This document shows, in pieces, positions 49,309 to 61,757 of a stretch of 64,000 bases of DNA. The DNA comes from Panagrolaimus kolymaensis (Eukaryota; Nematoda; Chromadorea; Rhabditida; Panagrolaimidae). Position 1 is the first letter of the stretch; every line of letters begins with the position of its first letter. Where the stretch lies: the NCBI GenBank assembly GCA_028622995.1, contig JAJQJQ010000022.1:1364001-1428000 (forward strand). Reading direction: 5' to 3'. Both the position numbers and the translations under genes were made by a program. A model generated the notes under the pieces. The model saw only the letters and a list, made by a program, of their open reading frames with translations. It did not search any database and had not been told where the DNA came from.

Positions 49309-50110
49309 ATGTCTGAACGTGCAGAAAAGCGCCCACATAGCGAAGAAAATGGTGAAGATGTTGTTGTAGCCACCAAACAAGCTAAAGCTGAAAATGGTAA
49401 AGATAAGGCTGAAGAAAAGATTGAAACCGTAAAAGGTAATTTTTTTTAAATATATATATATAAAAAATTGGTCGCCGAATTACTCATTCCTAATTTCAAC
49501 GAGGCAGTTCAGCTTTTGGATGACCTCATATAGCCGCATATTTCCCGCGCAAAAACGTACCTGATTTGTGTGTGAAGAAATAAAAAAAAAGAGGAAAGGA
49601 AAAACCTGACCTCAGCTTAGAGTGCGCTCGCTCGCCCATTTTGTGCACAAAAGAAATAAGAGAAGTACCGATTAGGATCTTTCACTGAAAATGTTAAATA
49701 ACCAACCAACCAACTAACTATCATAGTTACCTAAAAATGAAAAGTATATGAAGGGAGCGCAAATAGAAATAAACGTTACATAAAAAATATCCTTTTTACA
49801 AATTACTAAACATGCTTAAATTTTTTAAGGAAAGAAAACCGCAGAGGGTGATGAAGAAAATGAAGTAGAAGAAGGAGCTTCTGACGCTTCGGACAACGAG
49901 TCAGGTGCTGAAGATGATGATGAAGGTGATTTAGATGAAGATGGCGCGGCATCCGGCGATGATGTTTCTGGTAAGTATATAATAAAATTACTACATTACT
50001 TTGTAAACAAAAAACCTATTTTTTAAGGTGATGATGAAGAAGGAGCCCCTGCTGAAAATGATGATGATGAAGAAGAAGACGCTGAAGAAGAGGAGGAAGA
50101 AGAAGAATAA
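49309..50110 (+). CDS. Prothymosin-like acidic nuclear protein
   Basis: Three exons (49309-49435, 49830-49970, 50028-50110) give 116 residues, close to prothymosin alpha in size. The N-terminal third has two basic clusters about 15 residues apart (EKRPHSEENG ... TKQAKAENG), like a bipartite nuclear signal. The rest is nearly all Glu, Asp, Gly, Ala and Ser, ending in a run of Glu. Prothymosin alpha has the same extreme acidity and a KR...KKQK signal, but at its C-terminus. Composition rather than alignment drives the call, so another acidic chromatin protein is possible. It should be intrinsically disordered and bind histones or linker histone if the analogy holds. Two acceptors end in TTTAAG rather than TTTCAG. 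Confidence 0.72.
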
Positions 50111-51394
50111 AAAGTGGAAGAAAATTTATAATATAAAAATGAATATCCAAATAGTCACCATTCCTTCTCGATAATTGAGATTATCTAAGTATTTTCCCTT
50201 CTCTTTTTTGGATGTTCATTTTTAATAATATCAAACAAAAAATAAATATTACCACTTTCTCTCTCTTCTTTGTTTTTAAATTAACTTTCATCTGTTTTCT
50301 CTTTTAAAATCTCCTCAACTCTCTTCTTTTTTATTATTATTTTATTATTGTTTTTTTCACTGAAAAAAAAAATCAACAAAAATATTGTTTGTTCCTCGGT
50401 CTCAATATTATACTCAGTGTTCGTTTGTTTCACTCTCCTCTTTTCCCAAGTTTTTTATTTTTAATTTAAATTAATGTTGTTTCTCTCTTTCTTCTTTTGT
50501 TTTGTACATTTGAAAAATTTGTGATTGGTAAATTTCTCTTGATTTAAATCACAAAATTGTCAATTTAGTATTTATTATTACTACTCTGTGTAAAAACGAA
50601 CATTGCCTCAAAGAATGTGTTTGTTGTTAATTAATGGAACATAACACAAAAAAAACTAGAAAAAATAAAAAAATTTATAAAAAAAAGATTTCCAATACTT
50701 TTTTGGTGGTGGACGATGTGGACTACAAGAAAATTTAAAAATCTAGCTTCTAATGCATTTGCAAATAAGAAAATTGAAGGAAACTGAAAACATAGCAACA
50801 ACGAAAGGGTGCTGAAAAAAAGTCATAAAAGAGACTTTAAAAAAAAGTAAATTACCCGCTTCCAAAATAATGGTTAACGTTTATTTCTTTGCCTCTGTTT
50901 TGCTGCATTCATTCGACTGAATTATATTATTAAATAATAAAATGCGAAAAACTATAAAGCTTCAAGGTTTTTTTTGTTTTGCATTAATGATAAAAATCAC
51001 TAATGTAAAGAAATATAAACTTATAAAAAGAAAGTAACACGGGAAAAAAGCAAAGATTTTAAAGATTACTAAACAAATAAAAGAAAAAAAATCATGGAAA
51101 CACGAGTGTTTGAAAGTAAAAACAACATAAAAACAAAAGTTTTTGAAGCATCATAATAATGACTGAGAAAAGTAAAAAAAGTTTTAACGTTAGTTCCAAT
51201 TTTTTAAAGTTAATTTTCTTGTTTAAATTTAAAGCTATTTTGCGAAAACATTGAAACAACTCAAAATTGCTTGTTTTTTTAAAGAAATTGATTGAAAATG
51301 CTTTTGCTGAAGCGATGCTGGTAATTTCTTTAATCATATTACTTTTTAATAAAAAGCCTTTATTTAAGAGATTTAAGCACAAAACAAAAAATTG
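50111..51394. other. Intergenic region, convergent 3' flanks
   Basis: About 1.3 kb of AT-rich sequence between two convergent genes, probably including a long 3' untranslated region of the acidic-protein gene with T/C-rich stretches (50220-50480). No gene seen. Confidence 0.5.
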
Positions 51395-54185
51395 TTATCT
51401 ATAATCATCAGCCATAATAGCTAAAATCAAAGCACTCCATCCAGTGAAAGGTCTTGTGCCAGCACCAGCTCCAGTTTTATCATCATAATGTTCCCATATG
51501 AATCCAGTTTCATTAAAAACTTTTCCCATATTTGTTATAACATTTTTTCGTAAATCGTTATAAATTTGTGATGCTTGAGCTTGATATGGGCCAACTTGTG
51601 TGGAATAAAATTTTAATGCATCCAATGCAAAATAATTCATATTTATCCAAATAGGTCCACGCCAATATGGAGCATCGCCAGCATCATTCCATGCATCATA
51701 ATATCTTGCTGATTTACCATTTTGAATTTTAGCTACAGAGCGAAGACCAAATGGTGTCCAAAGGCAATTAGGATCACTAATGTTTGTAAGAATAATCCCA
51801 AGTTTTGGAGAATCGAATTTTAGTTGGCGAAGAAGGAATGGAAAAGTATTTACATAACCAAAAACATCATCAATCCATCGAAGTTGTGGTGGTTCGAGGA
51901 CATGTCGAATAGGGCCAACCATGATTACATTGTAACTATGCAATCCATAATCAAAATATCCTTTTGAATCTTCCACCCAATGCAAAGTATCGAGATCTGT
52001 GAGATTATTAAAAAGTGTTTGTTCCTTTTGAATTTGAGAAATCCAATCAGTTGCATTTGCCATTTTTGCAAGGTTAAGCATTACCGTCGATGACATTGCC
52101 ATCCAACATCTCATATCCACGTGGTATTCCTATAACCAAAAGTTTATTTCACTTTCACATCGAAAATAAATTTTACATCTTTAGATGGATGAGTAGCTCG
52201 TGGAAAATCATCCAAACCACTGGGTAAAGTTTGAGGATTAAGTTGTTCATTGGTGGTTGTATTTCTTCCCTGCCACTGAAATGTTCCTTCTTTTGGTCCT
52301 TTTTGAATATCCCTTAGCCATGTATAAAGTAATTTCATTCGAGGATAAAGTTTAATCAATCTATCTTTATATTTGGATAAAACTTGAGGATCATCAAGCA
52401 TTTTTCCAACCACGTAAATTATCATTGGTGGATTTGCAACATCGTCTTGTTCAATTAACCATGGACTGAAAAAAAACTATGAGATCAATGTAAAGAATAA
52501 GAATAGAATTATTGCACCCTGGTGGAACTTTAGCGGCTGCTTCTTTAGTTAAAAACATTTCTCGTGGAATCCATCCATTTGTGTTCATCGTGTCTAGCCA
52601 TGATGCTATTATCTATTAAAATTTTGAAGGAGATAAAACATAAAGAAGTTTTTTTGTGATCCCAACCTGAAGTGATAAATCTGGATTGAATTGTCGAATT
52701 AATAAGTTGTGAAATCCATCATCCCAGAGAAATCCTCGAGGAAATCCTGGCCTTGAAGGAACACCCGAAATTAAATCCAATGGACCATATTCATATGTTT
52801 GTCCGCTTTGTAAACAGCTGCCCGTAGCATTAGAAAATCCATGCCAATATGAAATGCTTCCAAGCATATTTGATAAACCTTCAACACCCATTGAAAGATA
52901 ATTATATGCCACATCCGTTTGATTTATTGGAAAATGATTAGAAAATTTTGTTTGAAAGTCGCTTTTTCGTTGATTGAATGTTGCATCAAAATCAGGCAAT
53001 GGAGAGTCAGAGTTTAGATAAAAACTAAAATCAATGGAAAATGATGAACTTGTGAAGTCAGTTTGAAAGGCCAGGATATTCGATTGTGGAATCATGGACA
53101 TATTATTTAAACCTCCATCAGTATTTTGAAAAGCTTGCAAAAAATCTTGTACAGTTGCCATTTCAACAAAGGGATTATCCCTAACTAAAATATATGAACT
53201 TGAAACATAATTTTTCGGTGAAATATTGAAACTAAAATTTCCTAATGGTTGGAAATTTCCTTGAACCAAATTCAATGAACCATTAGCAAAATAATTTGCT
53301 GAAGTAAAAACAGAAGCATTATCCTAAAAAAATACGCCGACGATCAAATGTTTATTCCAATAAATTTTGTTTGATGGATTACTTACTTGCATGGCCAAAT
53401 AAGCAATAAATTGATAATCCCCGCCATCTGTAATGGAATCAACAACAATTCTAGCCGAAAAGGATCTTTCGTGATTAATCCAAAGTGTTCGAAATGTTAT
53501 GTTTGAATCGGAAATAAGTTGTTCACCAAATGTTTGACCATCAGAATTTAGCCACATAAATCGAATATTTTGATCTTCAAAAAAGTGTTATCTTATTTAA
53601 AACGGTTTTATCGCTTTATTTTTTTTTTGTAAGCTATGTCAGTGAAGGAAAAGCTCCTTTTGAAGAATAGTTTGCTGCAAAAACACAAAAAAGAGACATA
53701 CCAATTTCACACCAATTTCTGATATCGCCACCTTTTTTCCTCCACATTACACCAAATTTAGGTGATAATGGATGTCGAGTTTGCATACCAAAATATAATT
53801 GACCGCGGAAGCTTCCCCATTGAAACTATAAAGGTTTATGTTTCTCTAAATAAAACCAAATTTTATTGAAGCTTACTGGATCGAAAGTTGAGTTATCTCC
53901 AGATTGGGGCAAAGTTGATTTAGTCATGCATTCAAGATTTTGTGGAGGAGGCTTATTTGTGGTCAAAATTGGGTTGATAGTCGTCGAGGGTAAGGTAAAA
54001 AATGTGGATATGGAATTAGAAAGAGGTGTTGATGTTGTGGAAAAATTTAAAACATTTGCCGTCGTTGTTGAAGAAGCTTTATCATCATTTTTATAAACTT
54101 TCACTAAAACTGCAATACCAATTCCCAAAATTGTGAGTAAAATAATCAAAGTTAAAATCCAAAATATTAAAGATTTTCTATTCAT
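51395..54185 (-). CDS. MOGS: Mannosyl-oligosaccharide glucosidase (glucosidase I), paralogue A
   Basis: Glycoside hydrolase family 63 enzyme that removes the terminal alpha-1,2 glucose from newly transferred N-glycans in the ER. Seven exons (54185-53877, 53825-53702, 53574-~53387, 53323-52667, 52612-52518, 52465-52177, 52129-51395) give 798 residues. It is a type II membrane protein: membrane helix at about 6-28 ([20 protein letters not shown]), then a Thr/Ser stalk. The N-terminal domain starts [21 protein letters not shown]. The catalytic (alpha/alpha)6 domain shows [36 protein letters not shown] (proposed acid Asp), [34 protein letters not shown] and [23 protein letters not shown] (proposed base Glu). 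All catalytic motifs are intact. It sits head-to-head with paralogue B. Confidence 0.96.
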
Positions 54186-54505
54186 TTTTTGTTTTTTCCA
54201 TCTACAAAAAATTCCAATCAAAATTAAAGCTTGTTAATAAAAAAAACAATTAATTGGACTTTAAAAAATTAATAGTTTTTTTTAAAGAAGGCAGCTGCTG
54301 TAGCAATAAATGAATGATAAGAATGTGGCAGCGATCAACTTCATGGAAGCAGCCGAAGTAGCAACAAGCAAGGAAGCAATATTGAACGCTATAAAAAAAA
54401 AGAAGAAGAAGTTATTTTAATTTGAGTAAACATAGATCACTTTGATCAATTAATTTTATGATTTTTATAGAAACATTTTAAGTTTTTATTTTTTTCCTTT
54501 AAAAA
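54186..54505. promoter_or_regulatory. Shared upstream region of the two divergent MOGS genes
   Basis: Only 320 bp separate the two ATGs. Any core promoters for both genes must lie here or be replaced by trans-splicing. TTTTTTGTAG just before the paralogue A ATG resembles a splice acceptor. No TATA box is convincing. Confidence 0.45.
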
Positions 54506-57500
54506 ATGGCAAAAGTTTTTGGTTTGGTAATAAAGGCTTTGGTTGTTGTAGTTTCAATAATTATTTTATCTTTAACCATTGCAATTTTGGTTAAAGTTTA
54601 TCAAAAAGATGACAACAATGATAATAATAATGGAGATTCAACAACTATGGCATCGATGACCACGCAAAATCTTAAATGTCCTAATCCTCAAAGATCAAAT
54701 TTATCTTTGGCTTCGTTACCTGGAGCTTATGACACGGTAAAAAATTTGTTTAGAGAATTTTTGTTTTAACAATTTTTTTAAACTAAAGATTGCATTTTTT
54801 TTAGTTTTCATGGGGAACATTTCGAGCTCCATTATATTTTGGTTTACGAATGCGTCATGAACAATCACCACTTTTTGGTTTGATGTGGTTTCGACAAACC
54901 ACGACAGCTCATAATTTGCTTTTAAAACATTATTGTGAGGATGATGGTGTTCGATGTATGTGGTCAGATGCAGATGGTGATACATTTGGACATCAACAAA
55001 TTGTTGATAATAAAAATGATTCATCTTTTGCAACTATTTTTTCAACTGATTGGATTCGAGTTAATCGATCATGGGAAGCTCAAATTAAAATTGATACCAA
55101 TGAAACGGTGTCATTTATTTTTTATTTTGCTTATCAAGTAAGTTGATTTTGGCATGGAAGTGATGGTTTAAAAATTGGAATTTTTAGGATACTAATTCGA
55201 GTCTTAGCGCCACTTATTCATCTTCCAACACTTTGACTGCGGTGAATGGAAATTTTGCTCCACTTGGAGATTTTGAATTATCCTTTGCTTCCACTGGCAA
55301 AATAGTTAATGATGCTTCTTTAATAATTAACATTGAACCAATGCTTGATGCTGGAATTGTTAATGAACTCATTTTATCTTCATTTCTTCCATGCAAGGAT
55401 GCATCACCAAATATTTGTATTGATAATGGCGGACGTCCACCTGATGAAAAACCGAACTTTGCAGCTATTCAATTTACGGTTAATGGTAAGTGGACTTTTG
55501 TATTGCAAAAAAAAAAATGAAAAAACTAGATGAAAGTTTTAAACTTAAAAGTTTTCATGCTTGTTTTGAGCAATACGTGTTTTTTTAAAATTCTTCTAAT
55601 ATTTTGCATTTTTTCGATCAAAGAAAGAGTTAAAAATTTTGTCGTCAATTCAAATACCCCAAAATATTTTAACTGTAAAAATTAATTTATTTATTTAATG
55701 TTGGGAATTTAGTTTAAACTTGCAGCCACACCAATGCTATTTCAAAATTTCTTTAATCTTTTCGGGTAAAAGCGATTCATCCTGGTCAATATCGACATTA
55801 TCGTTAACTTAATTTGCTAACATTAATACATTGTTGCTGTCATTTCGCAACTCTTCCAAACAAGTTAAGAATAATCGCATTCTTCTGATTGCTTCATCAT
55901 AGTGAAATCCTTGACCCTTTTTGAAGCTCTATTGATATACTAATAGCAGGAAAATGCCCACCAGTTTTATTTTTATTTTTCTAGTTTATTTCCTCATAAA
56001 AGTCGTTTATTCAAAAAATAAAAAGAAAAACGAAAACAAATATTTGATAATAATCAAAAATTCAAAAAGAAAATATATTAGAATTATTCAAAAAGCGTCC
56101 TTCTTGCGCTATCGGTCACCGCATCGTTTGCAAAAAAATAAATAAATAACGGTCGATGGTTGCTTTTATATTTTCTACAACATCATCTTTTTTTCCTCTT
56201 TTCTCTTTCAAATGCATTTTCTCACGCTTTTTTTTAATGTTCTTCGAAAGGAAAAAAAGAAACCATTTTTTTGCTTGAAAATTTTTGCTTTTATCATCCA
56301 TCAATGAATGGGTTGAAAAGGTGTGGCTGCTGCTCTCTCCGCTTTCATCGCTTACTTATTTGGTAATTATCATTGGTAATGTTTTTTTTCTTCTTCGTTT
56401 TTTTAAGGAATATTGTATTTGTTTTTTCAAAGCTCATTTGTGGAATTGCAAAGAAAGATAGTTTTACAAAATTGACAATCATCATTTTTTTGATAAGAAA
56501 GATTGAAAAAAAGAGGGCAAAAAGCCATTCATAATAAACTTTTGTTACAATTTATTTCAGTAAAAAAATAACTTTCAATCCCAAATTAAATTATCCATCT
56601 CATCGTTTTTTCGACCAACGACTCTGAGTATAGAGCAATAACAATTGCAAAATCTAAAACTTAATAAATTTTTACAAAAAATTATGTAAAGATTATTTAA
56701 TTTTTTTCCTGTCACATACAACTTTTTATAAGCTGTTTCTTTTACATTTTCTTTACGAGGGCTTTCTAAATTCATAATTTTATAATTTTTTGATCCCCAC
56801 CATAAAAGTCGTTGTAATAAAAATATTCATTTAGCTTCCTATCACGAGTTTTTTATGCCGTTATTCTGTTTTTTTCACGTCTTCGAGCACTTTTTTCTTC
56901 ATTCGTTCGAAAGTTGAATTTTTCATCCTAGAAGGCATTGATGTCACAAAATTAAAAAAAGAAAAGATAATAATCAAAAATTCAAACGGCAAATATGTCT
57001 TAGCATTATTCAAAAAGCGTCCTTTTGCGCTATCGTTTCATCGCATCGTTTGCAAAATAACGAACGATGGTTGCTGTTCCTTTGGTTGTTACAACATCAT
57101 TTTTTCTTCTTTTTCTTTTTTTATTATTTAAATGAGTTTTCCCACTCTTTTTTCATTGCTATTCGATAGGTAAAATAGAAACCATTTCTTTGTCTTGATA
57201 TATTTTTTTATTTCAAACAATAAATAAAAATTGGAAAAGTGTTGCTGCTTCTTCTCTGTTTTCTTCGCTTACTTATTGGAATTGCATCTATCGTTGGTTT
57301 TTTTTATATTTTTTATGAGCGTGTTGTATTTTTTTACAAAGCCTCTCTATCCTCTCTTACACCTTTTTGATGGCGTTTTAGGCGTTAAAAATATGACTGT
57401 GCTTTTGGGTTTTTGCATGGGTTGCATCCGTCTCTTGAAGGATATGTTTATTTCATACTGTTTTTTAGGATATGTTTAGAGTCGATAATATTTTTGAGGA

Positions 57501-59905
57501 TTGTTAGTGCTCTGTAATAGGAAGAGTTGAGTTTTGTTTTTAATATTTTCTTTCTTTCAGAGTTTGTTAACGCAAAAAAGCATTTTAAAAGGCTTCTGGG
57601 TTACGATAAAGTCTAATATGTACCTAAAAATGGCAAAAATTACTCCCAAACGGGGAATCGAACCCCGGCCTCGAGAGTGAGAGTCTCGAATCCTAACCAC
57701 TAGACCATTTGGGATGGTTAATGGATGCCTCGAAATTAGAGGAAAATAACAACGCACGACCTCCCATGCAAAAACAGCCGGACACACAACCAAACGCGCC
57801 AGTTGGGAGGTCTTCCCTTCTTTCTCCATCCGCTGCACAAGAAAAACGTGCATTTGAAACATAAAAAACATATAAAAAAACCTTGCAAAATAAAAACAAA
57901 AAATTCAGAATCAGCAACATTGATAGCAACATTCAAACCTTCAAATGATCCATCACAACTTCCCATTGACTTCAAAACAGAACTTGAAAGAAAAACGCAA
58001 GCATTTCGCCAAAAATTTACATCAGTTTTTAATTTACAAGTGAGAAACCAAAAGTTAAAAAATACAAAAAAATCAAAGTTTAGAATGTCAATGAAAACGA
58101 TGCTGAAATGGGAAGATATGGTTTTGCAAATATGATTGGAAGCGTGAGCTATTGGACCGGTTATTGCCAAGTTTCGAGTCCTTGCCTTCCTTATAATGAA
58201 GCAATAAATTATGGACCATTAACTCTTTATTCGGGAATTCCATCAAGGCCATATTATCCTCGAGGATTTCTTTGGGATGAAGGTTTCCATAATCTGTTAA
58301 TGAGAAAATTCAGGCCTGAATTGAGTTTAGATGTAAGTTATTCTTTATTAGCAAAAAATAAAACAAAAATTGTTTTATGTAAGTAAATGCCATAAAATAT
58401 GGCAGAGACATATTTAAAAATTGTAAATTTCAAAAATTGCTTTTGCTCCTTAATTTTTACTTTGTACAACTTTTTTGTTTTCATTCGTGTTTTTTGCAGC
58501 TAAAAAATCCATCAAAATCTTTTAAATCTCAAAAAAAGCTATAAAAAAGTCATAAAAAATTTCAATTTTATATTTACAAAAATTTCATACAGTAATCTTT
58601 TTGAAGTAATTTATTTTCGAATTGCTTTAAAGCTTTTGCCAAACAAAAAAAATATAGCTCCATAATTTAAATAATTTTCATCTTCAGATAGTAGCTTCAT
58701 GGTTAGATATGATGGATTCAGATGGATGGATTCCTCGAGAAGTTGTACTTGATAGTGAAGCACATCGACGAGCTCCTCCTTTACTCTTCGAAGATTCCAC
58801 CGTAGCTAATCCACCAATGTTTATTTATTTGGTTGGAAAACTCATGGATGATCCAAATGCTGCAACAACATATAAAGATAGACTTATTCGACTTTTCCCA
58901 CGGATGAAATTGCTTTATACGTGGCTGAGAGATATTCAAAAAGGACCTCTTGAAGGTTCATGTCAATGGCAAGGTAGAAATCAAACAACGGATATGGAAT
59001 TAAATCCTGGAACAACTCCAAGTGGATTGGATGATTATCCACGAGCTAGTCATCCAACAGATAAAGTAAAACCATTTTCCACCATTTCAATCCCAATAAA
59101 TTATCATTACAGGAATATCATGTGGATATGAGATGTTGGATGGCGATGTCATCAAATGTTATGCTAAGACTCGCGCAACTTGCAAATGCCACGGATTGGA
59201 TTCCCGAAATTCAAAGTGACCAAACGCTTTTTAATAATCTCACAAATCTTGATCAACTTCATTGGTCGGAAAAAGCTAATGGATATTTTGATTATGGATT
59301 GCATAGTTATGAAGTTGCCATCGTAGGTGAAAAACAACCTGATGGAAGTGTAAAATATCGAAGAGAAGTATTTTCTAAACCTGAATATCGCTTTGTTGAT
59401 GATGTTTATGGTTATGTAAATATTTTTCCATTCATTCTTCGTTTATTGCCAATGGATTCTCCGAAATTAAAAATTATTTTGACAAGGCTCAATGACACAG
59501 AAGTAAGAGCATTAATAAAATAACATAAAGGAATAAAATAAAATTTAGGAAATGTGGACACCTTTTGGTCTTCGATCTGTTTCTAAACGTTCACGATATT
59601 ACGATTCATTCAATACTGATACAGCAGCACCATATTGGCGTGGACCGATTTGGATTAATCTTAATTATCTAGCGCTTGAAGCCTTACAATATTATTCATC
59701 TGTTGATGGTCCATTGAAATCACTCGCATCAAATTTGTATGCTTCATTAAAATCCAATGTTGTTACAAATCTTGCAAACCAATATGCTAAAACAGGATTC
59801 ATTTGGGAACATTATGATGATAAAACTGGAGCTGGTGCTGGCACAAGACCTTTCACTGGATGGAGTGCCCTTGTATTAGCAATAATGGGAGATGCATATA
59901 ATTAA
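54506..59905 (+). CDS. MOGS: Mannosyl-oligosaccharide glucosidase (glucosidase I), paralogue B
   Basis: Second GH63 glucosidase I gene, divergent from paralogue A. Eight exons (54506-54736, 54805-55137, 55188-55485, 57909-58039, 58084-58332, 58688-59065, 59113-59502, 59549-59905) give 788 residues. The type II membrane helix is at about 8-30 (IKALVVVVSIIILSLTIAIL), followed by a short Asn/Asp/Thr stalk. The N-terminal domain shows FSWGTFRAPLYFGLRMRHEQ, and the catalytic domain [83 protein letters not shown] and [20 protein letters not shown]. Catalytic Asp and Glu motifs are all kept, so both paralogues should be active. Intron 3 is 2.4 kb and holds a tRNA-Glu gene on the other strand and a duplicated segment. 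EVVLDSEAHRR is closer to the animal consensus here than in paralogue A. Confidence 0.96.
56047..57297. repeat. Direct duplication inside MOGS-B intron 3
   Basis: Two diverged copies, about 56047-56385 and 56965-57297. Shared words include gataataatcaaaaattcaaa, attattcaaaaagcgtcctt, gcgctatcg, gcatcgtttgcaaaa, cgatggttgct, acaacatcat and tcgcttacttattt. The segment carries no coding potential. It may be a duplicated non-autonomous element; no terminal repeats were found. Confidence 0.75.
57643..57714 (-). tRNA. tRNA-Glu (anticodon CTC)
   Basis: Read on the minus strand it begins TCCCAAATGGTCTAGTGG and ends CCCCGTTTGGGA plus discriminator G. The acceptor stem pairs 7 of 7 (TCCCAAA with TTTGGGA). 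The A box TGGTCTAGTGG and B box GGTTCGATTCC are consensus. The anticodon arm is CGAGA-CTCTCAC-TCTCG with anticodon CTC, and the T arm is CGGGG/CCCCG. There is no intron. It lies inside intron 3 of MOGS paralogue B, antisense to that gene. Confidence 0.96.
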
Positions 59906-59951
59906 ACTTTATTAAACTTAACAAAAATATATAAAAACATAAGAATAAAAA

Positions 59952-61459
59952 CTATTTGAAAAATCTGTAAACATTTAATTTATTATCCATTGGTGCAAGC
60001 TTCTTGGCAATATAATCATTGGTATATATTTGAATAACAGGAAGGCCTTGAACAATAACATGATCTTTAGTTGAGAGAACATCACCAAGAGTTTCTTCAA
60101 GCAGCAATTCACGAACTTGTTCATCATCAAATACATCCAATGCAATGAAAAGTCGAACATTTGATAGCCTAAAAATTTAAGCATTGAAAACGAAACAAGT
60201 GGAAAGTACAAACTTGAAAACATGTGAGCGATCCCATTCAGCAGGAAATTCCAAAACAGGTTCAATTAAAGTTCTAATTGAATAATTTTCTGGACATTCT
60301 GTAAGAAAATCTGTTTGTCCAACTTCAGGGTATTGCAGCATAATAGGCCATTCAAGAGTATCAGTGCCATGTTCGAAATCCACACGAGTTGTCTGTAAAA
60401 AATAAACTATAATAATCCAAACTTTTTCACGTTAATAAAAAAGCACTTACAGGTCGATTAGGAAAGTTAACATCCAACATGGTCCATTCGAATTCGCGAT
60501 AATTGTTGAAATCAATATCAGGAGTAAATTGAAGCTTTCGTCTTTTAAACATTTGTACAATTTTTTCTTTCTTTTGTAAATCACGTAATAAAGCAGCTTG
60601 ACGTTTTGAAGCTTCTATTTTATCCTTTTCAACTCGTTCAGCAGCAACTTTTCGTAAAGCTTCGAGTTTTTCTTTAGCTTCAGCAAATTCTTTTTCACGA
60701 CCATCAGGAGGAGTTTCAAGCTTTGCAATGAAGTCCGTGGCAAATTTCAAAGCTCTTCTTCCAGATTTTTCAAATTCTGATAACAATTCACAGCAACGAA
60801 TCATAGCCTAAAATCGTATTTTACAGAGGAAAATATTAGAAAGGATTTACTTTGGTATGAAGAGGATCAAATTTAAGAGAAATCAAGCTATCTTTTAAAC
60901 CAGATGAATAATTTCCAAGATATTTATGAGCTGTTGCACGATTACAATAAATGACAGCATTGAGTTTTCTATCAGGTACCATTAATTTTGCTCCTGAAAT
61001 GTTAGCAAAAATACAGAATTAAGATAAACTACACAAACACCAACCTTCTGTATAACTATCAATAGCCCATCGATATTTCTTGAATTTGAAATGTTTGTTT
61101 CCTTCATCTTTATGATTCGTGGCAGTTTCCAAGAGATCTTCCCCTTCATTATCATATTTCAAAGATTGCAAAGCTTGAATTGCAGTGGGAAGTTCACCAT
61201 CTGCTGAAGGAGTGAAGTTATCCATGAATGCTGGATGATTATCATATTCTTTACACCATTCATCAAAGTTGAAGGGTTTCTTGGGTTCATTCTAAAACAT
61301 TGAAAATTAGTCTGTAAAAAAGAAATAAAAAAAGGAATATGGACAAACTTTTTGATTTGCAGCTAATTCTTCCATAAAATCATCGCAATCTTTATCAAGC
61401 TTAGCAGCTAATTCTGCTCTTTCGTTCTCTGATAATATCCTTTTTTGAGGACCTTCCAT
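59952..61459 (-). CDS. TTC4: TTC4 (tetratricopeptide repeat protein 4), HSP90/HSP70 co-chaperone
   Basis: Six exons (61459-61349, 61291-61045, 60993-60851, 60807-60451, 60392-60214, 60168-59952) give 417 residues, near the family's ~390. The start is MEGPQKR at 61459; an upstream in-frame ATG at 61522 adds 21 residues without support. After the N-terminal helix (DDFMEELAANQ) comes the TTC4 signature HPAFMDNFTP...LPTAIQALQSLKYD, then a three-motif TPR block (KDEGNKHFKFKKYRWAIDSYTEG; LNAVIYCNRATAHKYLGNYSSGLKD; KFDPLHTKAMIRCCELLSEFEKSGRRALKF). A long helical linker follows, then the C-terminal wheel domain (VLSTKDHVIVQGLPVIQIYT). The TPR carboxylate-clamp residues (K..GN..F, YCNRA) are present. 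It ends 47 bp from the MOGS-B stop (convergent). Confidence 0.93.
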
Positions 61460-61757
61460 TTTATTATTATTCAAAATTATTTCAAAAAACTTTTTGAAAG
61501 GTAAAAGTTTTACATTTTCCACAAAAAAATTTTTTTGTTTGAAAGTTTGAAAGTTTCAATGTTTGAAAAAATTTCGTGCTAAAAGTTTTGAATGAAGCCG
61601 AGACACTTGCTTTTATTCATTTTTTTTTTCGTTCGTTGCAACTTTTTTTTGTGTTTCATTGAAAAAATAAAAGGTTTTACAAATTTTTCGTGAAATTTTC
61701 TTACATTTTTTTAATTGGCTTCTAACCTCTTCATACTTTACAGAAGATTTTCTCAAA
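61460..61757. promoter_or_regulatory. Divergent upstream region of TTC4 and the acidic-repeat gene
   Basis: About 300 bp between two divergent ATGs. It ends with TTTACAG 11 bases before the acidic-repeat ATG, which looks like a splice acceptor (a 5' exon or trans-splicing). No other element recognised. Confidence 0.4.

Noticed and set aside
57557..58170. Minus-strand frames of 79-144 codons across the tRNA-Glu and MOGS-B exon 4
   Set aside because: They are antisense to a tRNA and to conserved GH63 coding exons.
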